Of a stretch of DNA of 64,000 nucleotides, positions 24,801-35,559 are shown piece after piece. Position numbers and translations under genes: made by a program. Positions within the stretch are counted from its first letter, which is position 1, and every line of letters starts with the position of its first letter. The DNA is taken from contig NC_133298.1 in assembly GCF_005239225.2 (NCBI RefSeq), positions 2,790,001-2,854,000 on the forward strand, given 5' to 3'. Source of the stretch: Populus alba (lineage: Eukaryota; Streptophyta; Magnoliopsida; Malpighiales; Salicaceae). Below the pieces are notes generated by a model, which searched no databases, had not been told where the DNA came from, and was given only the letters and a program-made list of their open reading frames with translations.

Positions 24801-25942
24801 TTGGATACATTGATGCTGAAAATGAAGGCAAAGTATACAAGTTGAAGAAGGCTCTCTATGGTTTGAAGCAAGCTCCGCGTGCTTGGAATACCAGAATTGA
24901 CAGGTATTTTCAAGATAATGGATTTGAGAAATGTCCATATGAACACGCCATATATGTGAAGAAAGGAGCAGATGGCAGCATCTTATTTGCGTGCCTATAT
25001 GTTGATGACTTGATATTCACTGGCAACAACCCTACCATGTTTGAAGACTTCAAACGAAGCATGGTACAGGAGTTTGAAATGACTGACATTGGTCTAATGT
25101 CACATTTTCTTGGCTTAGAAGTAACGCAGAAGGAAGAAGGGATTTTTGTATCCCAAAGCGGTTACGCCAAAGATATTCTTGAAAGGTTCAAGATGGAAAG
25201 CTGCAATCCGGTATCAACTCCAGTTGAGAATGGAGTGGAATTGAGGAAGAGTAAGGTTGGAAATGTTGATCCAACTTACTTCAAAAGCTTAGTAGGAAGC
25301 TTAAGGTACTTGACATGTACCAGACCGGATATACTCTACGGAGTCGGACTCGTCAGCAGATACATGGAGACACCAGACCAGTCTCATTTGAATGCAGCCA
25401 AGAGAATTCTTCGCTACATCAAAGGCACAATGAATGAAGGTATGTTTTATACCTCAAGTAAAGACTTTAATCTTGTAGGCTACTCGGATAGTGATTGGGG
25501 TAGAGATCTGGATGAAAGGAAAAGCACAACAGGGTTTGTCTTTTTCATGGGAGACACATCTTTCACATGGTCATCCAAGAAGCAATCGATTGTAACATTA
25601 TCAAGCTGTGAAGCTGAGTATGTTGCTGCCAACTCAGCCGTATGCCATTCAATATGGTTAAGGAATATGCTGAAGTTTTTGGGATTTCCTCAAGAAAATC
25701 CTACGGAGATTTACATTGACAATCGATCAGCAATTGCATTGGCAAAGAATCCAGTGTATCATGAGAGGAGCAAACACATTGATACACGTCATCACTTTAT
25801 CCGGGAACATGTGAAGAATGAAGAAGTCCAACTGATATCTTGCAACACAAATGATCAAGTTGCTGACATCTTCACAAAGCCATTGAAGGGAGAAACATTC
25901 ATCCGATTAAAGTTCATGCTTGGCATGACATCCCTCGATTGA
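21803..25942 (+). CDS. Copia gag-pol polyprotein (1379 aa, apparently intact)
   Basis: One frame encodes everything needed to copy and insert the element. Order: Gag core (about 1-200, beginning [11 protein letters not shown]), an RGG-rich stretch (245-295), the zinc knuckle C300-C303-H308-C313, aspartic protease DTGAS at 355-359, the integrase zinc finger H486-H491-C519-C522, catalytic D550, D613 and E649 (35-residue spacing D to E), reverse transcriptase with D980 ([11 protein letters not shown]) and YVDD at 1066-1069, and RNase H ending in SCEAEY and [15 protein letters not shown]. The order PR-IN-RT-RH defines Ty1/copia. All catalytic residues I can check are present, with no stop or frameshift. 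The start is the first ATG after the leader and places the Gag N-terminus where the family has it. Whether it is expressed cannot be read from the sequence. Confidence 0.95.
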   Translation: MTTEGTHTLIPKLTKDNYDSWCIRLKAFLGSQECLDIVQTGYDEPESKEREDALQEAQKQALKVNRKKDNKAKTIIYQGLDEDTFEIIASAETSHDIWEALQQKYKGADRIKKIRLQSLRGEFELLQMKSSESISDYHTRIMVIVNQMRRNGEAIIDARITEKILRSLDPKFDFVVVAIEESKDVDKLTVDELMSSLQAHEQKIVKRNGDKAIEHALQAKLSLKDRYEQGETSSSGYTTQGGSQQSRGGFQRFQGRGSWNTSFRGRGGRNTTRGGRGQHAFTPRGRGGGYNNRDKRNIKCYSCNQFGHYSTECRRKAPLEIREQANYVEKDDREETAFLVQQGLDKKKEDIWYLDTGASNHMCGYRELFSNLDETKQGLVTFGDTTKVPFKGKGNIPVKMKNGDSSYIADVYYVPAIKQNLISLGQLLERGYTFYSENCHLAIRDNNWRLMAYVKMSKNRMFPLNIQYDATRCLSAITNSEEWLWHLRLGHLNFTNLKMLASKKMVKGLPHIDHPDEVCESCVLSKHHRSSFAKEVNWRAKRPLELVHTDVCGPITPMSTGQNRYFLTFTDDFSRKTWIYFLKRKSEVFNCFKDFKAIVEKQTGYTIRTVRSDQGGEYTANDFEAYCTQQGIRHQTTPAYTPQLNGVAERKNRTILDMARSLLKAKKLPKQYWAEAVSCAVYLLNRCPTRSLQGITPEEAWSGHKPSVTHLRVFGCVAYAKIPDARRKKLDDKSEKCIFVGYGERRMGYRLYNPITKKVITSRDVIFEEDKSWAWNGDQEAVKWIITDLILEGEEVPTVLVEEPIVPAAEPQSPVHSFPVFNRRNTPGASSSTPPASSSERPRRMRNLEELYDTTQVMEDTTLFCFFADSDPLSFDEAITDEKWIEAMDEEIHAIEKNDTWKLTYLPENKKAIGVKWVYKTKKNAKGEVQRYKARLVAKGYKQREGIDYGEVFAPVARLETIRLMISLAAQHRWKIYQLDVKSAFLNGFLEEEIYVEQPLGYIDAENEGKVYKLKKALYGLKQAPRAWNTRIDRYFQDNGFEKCPYEHAIYVKKGADGSILFACLYVDDLIFTGNNPTMFEDFKRSMVQEFEMTDIGLMSHFLGLEVTQKEEGIFVSQSGYAKDILERFKMESCNPVSTPVENGVELRKSKVGNVDPTYFKSLVGSLRYLTCTRPDILYGVGLVSRYMETPDQSHLNAAKRILRYIKGTMNEGMFYTSSKDFNLVGYSDSDWGRDLDERKSTTGFVFFMGDTSFTWSSKKQSIVTLSSCEAEYVAANSAVCHSIWLRNMLKFLGFPQENPTEIYIDNRSAIALAKNPVYHERSKHIDTRHHFIREHVKNEEVQLISCNTNDQVADIFTKPLKGETFIRLKFMLGMTSLD

Positions 25943-25944
25943 GT

Positions 25945-25958
25945 TTAAAGGGGAGATT
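25945..25958 (+). promoter_or_regulatory. Copia polypurine tract
   Basis: TTTAAAGGGGAGATT lies directly before the 3' LTR and just after the gag-pol stop; the AAAGGGGAGA core is the likely plus-strand primer. Confidence 0.8.
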
Positions 25959-26324
25959 TGTTGAATAATTAAACTCAATCCAGAAGGTTCCAGTCAAGGA
26001 AGGCAACCACCCACCGACCAGCCGCAACCGACCAGCCACCAGCCGCAGCCGCCAGCCACCAGCTGCCACAGCCGCCAGCCGCCTTCACACTTGAAGAAAG
26101 TTTGAATTTTCGTATTCTGTTTTTGTGTATAAATAGAGTGCTCAGTTATGTTATTTCGTGTGGAGAGAATTGAGAGGAACACTAGAAAGAGAAAGAGAGA
26201 GAGAGGGCGTGTAATTGTTAAGCTTTTGTGTTGATTTGTAAGCTTCGGTTTTGTGTAATAAAACAGTGTGTTTTATCCCCTCTGAGTGTTTCAAAGCCAC
26301 CACCAGTGGTTCCTCCCACCAACA
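25959..26324 (+). repeat. Copia 3' LTR
   Basis: Same length as the 5' copy and apparently one base different (TTGTTAAGC versus TTGTCAAGC). Confidence 0.93.
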
Positions 26325-27856
26325 CGTAAATGGTGGCAATCTATCAAAGTGAAGCCTACCAAAGTTAATATCGAGACCCCTGGTCAAGGAGGAAGTGGAG
26401 GACAAAGTGAGAGACAAGGAGGGAGAGGAATCCCAGGAGAAGGAGGCGAAGGACAAGAGGGGGCACGAGAAGGAGTGGACACAGGAAGAGGGGGAGGAGG
26501 AGAGGTAGAAACAAAGAGGCCTCATTCACCTCCAAACCCGTTGTTTATAGCAACTAGTAATGGAATAGTGGAGATTGCTGAAGAGATACTTGATAAATTT
26601 CCTCAGGGTATTGAGCTTGTTAATGATGAGGGGCAGAACATATTGCATGTGGCCGTGATGAATCGACGGCGGGAGATTTTCCGTCTTGTAAAGAAAAAGA
26701 ACATACTAGTGACCAGGCTGAGTTCGAGCGTAGATAATAATGGCTTCACATTGTTGCACCAAGTTGCACACGTGAAGCACTACAGCGGAGGAGCCAAGCC
26801 CGGCCCTGCTCTCCAGCTACAAGAAGAAATAAAATGGTTTAAGGTGAGCTAGCTACTCTTAGTACAATCGTAACCCATGCAATATTTTTATGAAATGCAG
26901 TTCTTTATTCCAAGCTTTAAGTAATATCTGTTCGTTAATTAAAGAGTTTTCAATTTGCCTATATTTCATTTTACTTGAAAATCAGTGAAAAGCAGCTCTT
27001 TATGCCTTGAAATAAGTAAAGTAAGATTTGTACTTTAATGCACAATCTGTTGCTTTAATAGAAGCAGAAAAAAGAGAATATGGGCCAATGAAAGGGAAAC
27101 CCATTTACCTATAATTAATAAATGACTTTACCGACACTGATGAATTTGTTTCCATGTTCTCTGTCCGTGCAGCGAGTGCAGAAGGTGGTTCCACCTTCTC
27201 TGTCCGAGCAGCGGGTACAGTGGGTGCTCCCGAATGACAAGAATTACAAACTCATGACTGCATTCGAGCTCTTCCAAGAGGAGCATAAAGGTCAACTCAA
27301 GTTGGCGCAAGATTGGATCGAGAAAACCTCTCAGTCATGCTCAGCAGTAGCCGTTCTTTTGGCCACCGTTGTCTTTGCTGCCGCTTACACTATACCTGGA
27401 GGTTCTAACGATCGTGGCTTTCCCATTTTCCTTCACAACCGTTTCTTCTTAGCTTTCACTGTCTTGGATGTTACCGCCTTAGCGAGCTCCTTGACCTCAG
27501 TTGTGATGTTCCTTTCCATCCTCACCACTCCTTTTGAATGCGAGAAATTCCATCACAATATTCCTCGGAAACTGATATGTGGCTTTACTTTACTCTTCTT
27601 CTCAGTGATGACAACCATGCTTGCTTTTTCTTGCACTCTTCTTTTAGTCATTCGCTTGAAGAAGCAATGGACCACAGGTCTGATGTCCATTGCTGCTTTC
27701 CTTCCCGTGTCAGTATTTGCAGTAATGCAGTTCCCTTTATATGTCGCCTTTATGACTACTATGAAGGACTTCTATAAGGAAGTCGTGAAGTCTCTACCTT
27801 GGTGTCACCTCCCTTTCCGCTACTGTTTCAGGCAAGGGAAGGCCAGAAGAAGATGA
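26325..27856 (+). pseudogene. Ankyrin-PGG gene 1, 3' part with PGG membrane domain
   Basis: Exons 26325-26843 and 27173-27856 continue the gene cut at 20921. The first encodes KWWQSIKVK, a Gly/Glu/Arg-rich linker of about 55 residues, then ankyrin repeats (NPLFIATSNGIVEIAEEIL, GQNILHVAVMNRRREIF and NGFTLLHQVAH) and closes with LQEEIKWFK at a GTGAGC donor. The last exon holds the PGG domain: an amphipathic lead (EEHKGQLKLAQDWIEKTS), the PGG motif in AAAYTIPGGSNDRGFP, and four hydrophobic segments, ending K-x-RRR and a stop at 27854. PGG domains anchor these proteins in cell membranes. Both exons are open, so decay has not begun, in line with the young insertion. A truncated transcript from the copia 3' LTR could in principle include this part. 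Confidence 0.8.
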
Positions 27857-28955
27857 TTGGCATTTTGAAAAAGTACCTGTTTGCTTCAATATGTGTCTGG
27901 AGACCTGCCATCGTCTTCAGTTAAGTATTTACTTTGTTTTCTTTGTAACAAACCCTTCTTTATGTGAGTCAGTCAGTGCCTCTGTCATTTTCTCTTATGA
28001 CAGGGCCGAATCATTGCAATGAGAAATTCCATCATTGATTATCTTAATCACCATCTTTATATATTTAAGAGTGTTATGGAAATTCTCGGCAACTACCACT
28101 TTAGTTTTTGTTTTGAGAGTTCTCGTGAATTAAGAAATCATGCTGTCCCTATTATCTTACGTGTCACATTCTCTCTCTGTTCCTTTTCTTCCTCCCCAAG
28201 TGATAAAGGATTTACCGATACTCCTTTGGCCTTAAAACATTCTCCATTAACATGCTCTCTCGATCATAATTACCATCAAAGCATGGATAACAAAATTATT
28301 TGAAGCCTTGATTTATTTTTTGTGTTGGAATCGCTACTGCCGTACGTAGAAGTTCCTTATTGCTACCAGTATTTGCTAATTTCAGACGCTCCTTTTCCGC
28401 TGCGATTGGAGGCTGATTTTCCTCCGCCACTTTTTGAGGTTGATGCGTTGGTTAAAAATTGTTGCTTTTGTGCTCACTGCTGCTTTTTTTCAAGGCAATG
28501 TGAATTGTAATAACGTTTTCTTTGTAAATTGCATTTGGCTTCAAAATATTATAAAATGATATTTTTTTTATTTTTAAAAATTTATTTTATAATATCATCA
28601 CATAAAAAAAATACAAAAACAAAAAAAAAAATTTAGAGCAAAAACAAAATCAATGTTTTTCAAAAGCCTGGTTAGGAACAATATAAAAGAGTTGAAAAGG
28701 AATCCTGCAGTACAGTATTTTTAAGGAACAATAACCTTATCTTGATGAGGATACCTTCTTTGAATCGGAATAACGCACACCATTCTCCTGTTGTCTTTAC
28801 AAAAACTATCACTAGCCTAACTTGAGATCCTTTGAAATCAGAAAACCTATCCACATTCACTTAGGATAGGATTATATATACCACTTGTATTGCAAGATCC
28901 TGAACTGAAATCATAACTTCCATAGAATATCTATTTTTTCAAGAAGTTGTGCAAG
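27857..28955. other. Downstream region of gene 1, no further gene
   Basis: Probably 3' UTR at first, then AT-rich sequence. The stretch at about 28490-28680 (ATTTTTTTTATTTTTAAAAATTTA) resembles MITE-like repeats elsewhere in the window. The small frames at 28019-28303 and 28322-28510 show no family features. Confidence 0.45.
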
Positions 28956-28959
28956 AATT

Positions 28960-29590
28960 TGAGCTGGCATAGTTAGCTGAAGAAAACTCTCTAAGAATTG
29001 ATGCTAGTAAATCACCACGCATTACAAAGGTGAATCACATGATAAATGACATGGAAAAATTGCTAACCATCTTAAAGTACGTTGATGAGACTATCTTTGA
29101 GAGGCAATATAGGATTGTGCAGCTAATGAGACTACCGCTACAAACAGAATCTATAAATGCTCTATTGAACTTTTAGCATCCTAATTATAATTATAAGTGT
29201 TTTACTTTTAGGAATATTCATATGACACCTATATTGGAGGAATACGACATGATCTTTGATTTTCCGAATAATAGCCATAAGATCTGTTTCAAACAAAGAT
29301 TTAAAAATACATCAGAGGTAGTCAGACTGTTGTTCTTGGGAAAAGCCAGCTAGTATAGGGTAGCTGATGGGGGATTTAGATGGAAGGCCATCGAAGCCAG
29401 GACGAAGAAGAATGATGAGGAAGGAAAACTTGGAAATGAACGGTACAAACTAGTAGCTTTTGCTACATTTGGTCTAGTTCTTTTTCCATCTGAAATTAAG
29501 GTCATCAGTCTAAAAGCTAAAAATGCATTTATAGAATATGAGCATGTACCTAAATTAACCCTTTCATAGCATTTTTGGAAGAAACATTGC
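28960..29590 (+). pseudogene. Remnant of a plant mobile-domain (DUF7745-type) gene
   Basis: Broken frames show the recognisable order of this transposon-associated plant domain: an N-terminal helix region, a motif like FRNIHMTPILEEYDMIFDF (near 29206-29262), then a central helix, and near 29455-29490 a KLVAFATFGLVLFPS-like segment, the family's (Y/F)GLVLFP signature. At least one stop (near 29173) and missing stretches show it is dead. Identification rests on motif resemblance by eye. Confidence 0.45.
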
Positions 29591-30541
29591 TATCACTCAT
29601 TCATTATAACACGCACGGGAAAAGAGCTTTGAGGTGTTGTATTCCTTTAATGTATTTATGGATTGTCAATCACATTAAATTAAACATCGATAGATATTTT
29701 TAATAAGTGGTTTGATCTTTGATCATTGAAGATCATAATAGATAAGAGTTGGAAGAATCTGGATGTGAATTGTTTTTTTAATTTAGTTCTTAATTGATCT
29801 TAAACTTTTATTTTTTTTCTGTGATTTTATCTTTGATATAAACTAACTTACTTTGTAAAAATTAAATTTTGATATTCCTAAAATTTCAATTTTCTTAATT
29901 AAGCTCAAATTAGGATTCCAAACTTAATTTTCACCAATTAAATTCTTAATAAAATTAATTTTGACATATTTCAAGTATAATTAAGTCTTTACACTTAATT
30001 AAGTCTTTTAATTAGACTCAAATTAACTCTTAAAAATAATTAAGTCTTTTAATTAGACTCAAATTATGTTTTTTAATGTGGAATAAAAAAAAACATTTTG
30101 TTTTAAATACTTCAATTTAAAATGATAACATACTAACATAATATTTTTTTTCAATATGAGATACAAAACCTTTAAAAATAATCTTTTGAAATTCATTATT
30201 TTATAATTTGCCCTCTAAAACAGAAAATATTGAATGAATTGATCGTAAATTATGAAATTTTACTATTTATGATCTTTCTAAAGTTATGTATAGTATATAT
30301 TTACATGAATTGTTTTTTAATTTTTTCATAAGAAATATTAAAACTTTAATTTTGTTTTAAATTTTTTCGGGTCGACTCGGGTCCATTCGTGTAACCAGGA
30401 ACTCGACTCCTTGGTCGGATCAACCTCCGGATCGGGTCTGATAACTATACTTCCTAACATAAAATTATTTTAACTTATTCATGTTAAAAAATTGTTTACA
30501 AAAAACAACTTTTGAATTATAACTTGAAATCTCGAAAGCTA
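29591..30541. other. AT-rich spacer with short repeats
   Basis: TTAATTAAGTCTTTTAATTAGACTCAAATTA repeats imperfectly at 29985-30065. A GC-richer insert at 30369-30450 (GGGTCGACTCGGGTCC and CCGGATCGGGTC) looks like a fragment of a common plant interspersed repeat. No gene seen. Confidence 0.45.
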
Positions 30542-30546
30542 CTTTT

Positions 30547-30568
30547 TGTTAGGTATTGCCATTAGTGG
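30547..30568 (+). repeat. Outer element 5' LTR, first 22 bp
   Basis: TGTTAGGTATTGCCATTAGTGG, identical to the start of the 3' LTR at 50409-50430; the last five bases double as the target duplication of the inserted Tat element. Confidence 0.9.
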
Positions 30569-32748
30569 TGTCATAACCCAATTTTTGATCATTTTTAATT
30601 TTTATTATGATTATTATTTTATTTATTGAAAAGGATAAAAAATTAAGGAAAAAATAATAATGATGATGAAAAAAGAAGTAAAATGAAATAAATGAAGAAT
30701 GAATTAAAATTTGGTGTAGGGCAATATGATTGGAAGTTTTGGAGTTTAATTAAACTTTAGAATTAATTTATTTAATCTAATTAAGGGTTTAACTGGAGAA
30801 TTGATAAATTTTTAGACTTAATTAAGCTTGAAATTAAGTTAATTCATCCAATCAAGGATTTAATTGGAGAATTAATAAGTTTTGAGACTTAATTAAGCTT
30901 GAAATTAATTTAATTAATCCAGTTAAGGGTTTAATTGAAGAATTGATAAGTTTGGAGACTTAATTAAGCTTGTAATTAATTTTATGAATTTAATCAGGGG
31001 TTTTAATTAGAGAATGGATAAGTTTTAGACTTAATTGGACTTTGGATTTAATTAAATTAACTTATTTCAGGGGCTTAATTGAAGAACTATTAAGGTTTGG
31101 GGTTCAAATTTCGAAATTAAAAATCCAAGGACTACATTGGAAAAGCGCCGAAATAAAGGGGTCCAAGTTTAAATTTTATCCAGGGGCTTGATTGCACGAT
31201 TTCAGAATTCCAAGGACCAAAATGCAAATGGCCATTGAACACAGCACTGTTCATCTTCTTCAACGTTTCAGCTGCCGGCCGCCACCATTACTCCTGCAAA
31301 ACAGTCGATTAATTACCTGTAACGGTGGAATTCTGTGGCTATAAAAACTAGAGGAAACAACGAAGAAAAGAGGGAGAGAAATCACAGAAAAGAAAGACGG
31401 TGAAAAAACCTGAGACGAGGGGGAGAGACAAAAAAACAGAGCCACAAACGGCAGAAAATAAGGAGTCACGGAACCGGTGGAAAACAAATACCCAGAGGGA
31501 AAGAAAAGGGAGTAGAACCGGGTAGGGAGACTGTACAGAGGGGAGCAGAATTTGTGCCCTTGTTTCTTCTAAAAGAGACAGAGGCGCTTGGCGCCATTCT
31601 CTAGTAAGCTAGAGAAGGCCATAGAGAAGGAAACAAGTAACTCAAGGGGCAGCGCCTTCCCCCCTTCACAACTGAACTCACAGACAAGGAAGAAAAGACA
31701 TCAGACCAAGAAACCCAGGCAAGGAGCAAGAAAACAACGACAAAGAACACAGACGAAGAAGGAAATAAAGAAAGCAAGAACCAGAGGAGTAGACGGAAAC
31801 AGAAACAGAGGAAGAACTGAAAATAATCGAGGAAGAGACCAAGAACCACAGAAAAAATGGACGACGAACCGTGACCAGAACCAGTGTCACTGCTGCCTTC
31901 GGTTTTGCCAGCGCCAGGTAAGTAGCGTTTTCCTTCCTTGCATTTTAATTACATGTTCCTGTAGGTAAAAACAGAAATAATGGCCAGCCGGGTCAAGCCT
32001 TGACCCGGCTAGGCCTGCTGGGTCCAGCCCAGCCATGTGGGCTGAGCTGGGCCCAGCCCAAAAAAAAAAATTAAAAAAATTAAAAAATTAAAAAAAAGAA
32101 AGATAAAAAACAGAAAAAAAAAATAAAAAATATGTATGCATGAATAAAAATAATATAAATTTATTGGTTTATTCACTGACGCCAGAGTCAGGAATAAAAA
32201 TACCGGTTTAAGTTTATATTATTTTTATTCGTTGTATTTTTTTATTTTTGTTTAGCTAAAAAAATAAAAAAATGTGTGCATGCTTAAAAAAATAAATTTA
32301 TTTTTTATTTATTTATTCACTGGTGCTAGATTAGGAATAAAAAATATATTGATCTAATTTTTGTCGTAGCTACGAATTTTTACCAACGCCAGAGTTGGAA
32401 TTATTCGAGCTCGAATATTCACTGGCGCCAGAGTCAGGAATATTATAAACAAATCATCACAACATAAACTAATAAACATTTAGCAATTTAAGACAAAACC
32501 AACAATGCAGTTTGCCTTAGGCAGAACGTTTAAGGGGTGATAATATCTTCCCTTTTACGTAACCAATCCCGAACCATCGAATCTCTGTTGACCAGTTAGG
32601 GTTCCTAGTGACCATAATACTAGGTGGCGACTCCTCAAACAAGACATTTTTTTTCCTAAAAGAACCGGATGCCAGAATCTGTTCTTTTTCCATAATTAAT
32701 TCAAGAGAATTATTATTTTTTAGGGCCGCCATGATGTCGGGTGCGACA
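30569..32748 (+). repeat. Tat element 5' LTR (2180 bp)
   Basis: Contains runs of TTAATTAAG-type repeats, a TATA-like TATAAAAACT at about 31341, a GA-rich leader, a splice-donor-like CAGGTAAGTAG at 31915-31925, the palindrome AGCCGGGTCAAG-C-CTTGACCCGGCT (31986-32010) and a CACTGGCGCCAGAGTCAGGAATA motif in several spaced copies (32176, 32320 degenerate, 32384 and 32419). Confidence 0.88.
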
Positions 32749-32751
32749 GAA

Positions 32752-32769
32752 TGGCGACTCCACTGGGGA
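32752..32769 (+). promoter_or_regulatory. Tat element primer-binding site
   Basis: TGGCGACTCCACTGGGGA starts three bases after the 5' LTR. This TGGCGACTCC type of site is used by Tat/Ogre-like elements and is reported as complementary to an arginine tRNA; I cite the tRNA from memory of the group. Confidence 0.7.
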
Positions 32770-33314
32770 CTTAGGATTAAGCTTTGTCTTTTTGTCTTAT
32801 TATTGCTTTTATTTATTTGTTTGTTTTTTGTTGTGTTTATTTGTTTGTTTTTCCTACATTTACTGCTTTAGCATGCATCCTTGTTTATGTTCCCATGCAT
32901 CACTTTGAGAGCACACACTTTGCAACCTAGGATAAGTGGGAAAGTAACGGTACCCCAATGGCTTTAGCCTGGGTAAGACTCGTGAAACCATCCAACTCTC
33001 GCTTGATTGTTTACTTGGAAGTGGTTGATAAGCCAAACTGATATTACTTAGGGCCTCTATCTTCACACTACTTGTAAGCCTCATATCGACCTTTCATGGA
33101 CGATCACTGAGCATACGTGAGACCCTTTGAAACTAGATAATGACCAACTCCTTGATGCACTCAGCAATTAGGATCTCCCAATTAGGTTGTCACCCCGTGA
33201 AGGGCAAGTTCGCATTTCATACGCATTTTTTTTTATTTTTTTTTTTATTTATGCTTTAGCATTTTTGCATAATTGCATGATTTACATTTAGCAGGTTGAA
33301 ATATAGGTTCCCCA

Positions 33315-34330
33315 TTGAAACTCATTTATAACACTCGTTCGAGAAAAAGACAAATGGAAAACGAAGAAAAAGCCCAGTTGGAAGCCCAACATCAAAAAGA
33401 GGTAGACAATCTTAAGAAAGAAGTCGCAAGGCTTACTAGTCTACTCGAGCAGGCCTTGAGAGATAAATCCGGAAAAGCAACACTTTTAGCTCAGCCTGAA
33501 GATATGCATGTAACTCATTTCGATCCACAGAATCTGGGGCCAAGTAGGATGTCATCTGAATTTCAACAAGCTATGCATTTCCAGCCAGCATACCCTTCAA
33601 GAATTTCATCTACCACTGATTCTACCGAGAAAGAATCTCAAAAGAGCAAGATGGTGAAAGAAGAGGATTTGGAAAAATGGACTACCCTAGAGAAGAGGAT
33701 AAGGGCAGTTGAGGAAAACCATTTGTGTGACTTGGTGAAAGCTGTTAATATGTGTTTGGTGCCCAACGTTGTCATTCCCAAAAAGTTTAGAGTGCCAGAA
33801 TTTGTCAAATATACGGGAACTCAATGCCCTATAACTCATCTCAAAGCATACTGCAACAAAATGGCTGAGGTGGTTAATGACGAGAAATTGCTGATTCATT
33901 TCTTCCAAGACAGCTTGAGTGATGCTGCCCTCACTTGGTATATGCGGTTGGACAATACCAAGGTTAAAAAATGGGAGGACTTAGTTGATGCCTTCATGAG
34001 GCAATATAAGTTCAATATAGACGTGGGCCCTGATCGGTTAAGCTTGCAAGCTATGGAGAAGAACAACAAGGAGTCCATAAGAGATATTGCCCGCGAGATG
34101 GAGCGAGGTAGCTGTACAAGTTAATCCTCCCATGTTGGAAAAAGAGATGATCAGTTTATTTTCCAATACATTTAAAGCTCCCGTACTTTGAATACTTTGG
34201 TTAAGAAGCTCTGCACGACATTTCACTGACCTGGTTATTATTAGCTGAGAGGATTGAAACAAGCCCATTGGGTTAGGCAAGATTGCTAACCCGACTAAGA
34301 AGAACGGTTTCACTGAAGGTGATTGCCAAG
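33315..34330 (+). pseudogene. Tat Gag, frameshifted
   Basis: An open stretch of 269 codons (33315-34124) encodes an N-terminal coiled coil (about residues 15-55, heptads in KKEVARLTSLLEQALRDK), a linker, then the retrotransposon Gag core (about 150-255) with KKFRVPEFVKYTG, FFQDSLSDAALTWYMRL and KESIRDIA. Capsid-forming Gag packages element RNA. Around 34100 the frame is lost: the expected continuation (NPPMLEKEMISLFSNT-like) is readable in another frame from about 34119. The zinc-knuckle end is not recognisable and no protease follows, so the element lacks its own pol. The homologous Gag at 54723-55990 keeps the frame further. Confidence 0.8.
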
Positions 34331-35004
34331 GGACACTTATCGTTTCCTATAGCTAATTGCTTCATACCGACTCCCAGAAATCAACTATTTTGAAGATAAA
34401 GCTATGGTGATAGTAGGTCGAGAATGGTCTACATGTGACTGCAACTAAGTGTTGGAGAGATGCCCTTTGTCAAGGAGAATGAATGATTGAAAGATTGTGT
34501 GGTGTTTGGTTCCTGAAAATTCCAATGAATTGATCCACTAAATGTTTAGCCCTTCTATGTGTTATCATGCTAATATTCATGTTTGGCATAAGTTCTTTGT
34601 TGTTAAACTTCTTTTCCAAAGCTTCAATGAAATAATGAGGTTTCTCATTCAATTGTGTTTGCGACCAATCATTATTCATTTTTTTTGAGAGAGTTTTCTC
34701 ATAAAGACTTCACAAACACATCTTTGAGCCTTGTGCGATCTCATAGAGGCAATTCATCTCTCTTACCAAAAATCAGTTTCCTTATTGGAGTTTTGAAAAA
34801 TTGAATCTGGCATTTTGATTTCAAAATTGATTTGATGTTTCTTTCAAAAATTGAATCAAGTAACTCCATCATTTGAGGTGACTAAATTATAAACCAAAAA
34901 AAAAAGAAAAAAGAAAAGAAAAGAAAAAATAAATGAATAAACACCCTTACCCATGACTCTCTTGAATCATTTGTTTTTAAATGTAATGAATAATGGTGTG
35001 TAGT
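34331..35004 (+). other. Non-coding 3' region of the outer Tat element, up to the gap
   Basis: Patches resemble the region after gag in the related element at 56040-56550, for example the GTTATCATGCTAAT / TTGTTATTGCCTTTTG area and the GAGGTGACT motif (34876 versus 56538), showing that gag runs straight into the 3' region with no pol between. Confidence 0.5.
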
Positions 35005-35504
35005 NNNNNNNNNNNNNNNNNNNNNNNNNNNNNNNNNNNNNNNNNNNNNNNNNNNNNNNNNNNNNNNNNNNNNNNNNNNNNNNNNNNNNNNNNNNNNNNN
35101 NNNNNNNNNNNNNNNNNNNNNNNNNNNNNNNNNNNNNNNNNNNNNNNNNNNNNNNNNNNNNNNNNNNNNNNNNNNNNNNNNNNNNNNNNNNNNNNNNNNN
35201 NNNNNNNNNNNNNNNNNNNNNNNNNNNNNNNNNNNNNNNNNNNNNNNNNNNNNNNNNNNNNNNNNNNNNNNNNNNNNNNNNNNNNNNNNNNNNNNNNNNN
35301 NNNNNNNNNNNNNNNNNNNNNNNNNNNNNNNNNNNNNNNNNNNNNNNNNNNNNNNNNNNNNNNNNNNNNNNNNNNNNNNNNNNNNNNNNNNNNNNNNNNN
35401 NNNNNNNNNNNNNNNNNNNNNNNNNNNNNNNNNNNNNNNNNNNNNNNNNNNNNNNNNNNNNNNNNNNNNNNNNNNNNNNNNNNNNNNNNNNNNNNNNNNN
35501 NNNN
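35005..35504. other. Assembly gap, 500 N
   Basis: A round 500-base placeholder, so its true size is unknown. The 5' LTR, primer site and gag of the nested pol-bearing Tat element should lie in it. Confidence 0.98.
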
Positions 35505-35559
35505 CTCCTACAACATCACATACATCTAGCATCAAGAATAAATGGCCAAACTTGAACGA

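Larger units (their letters stand above)
20922..26324 (+). mobile_element. Complete young Ty1/copia retrotransposon in an ankyrin-PGG exon
   Basis: Two 366-bp LTRs (20922-21287 and 25959-26324), TG..CA ends, a perfect CGTAA target duplication (20917-20921 and 26325-26329), a primer-binding site, a polypurine tract and one uninterrupted gag-pol frame make this a structurally complete 5.4-kb element. I see one base difference between the LTRs (C at about 21180, T at about 26219), so insertion was recent. It lies in the same direction as the host gene and splits the codons after the KKNQR motif. The uninterrupted exon in the paralogue (62132-62723) and the split exon's own flanks give the empty site. 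Confidence 0.95.
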
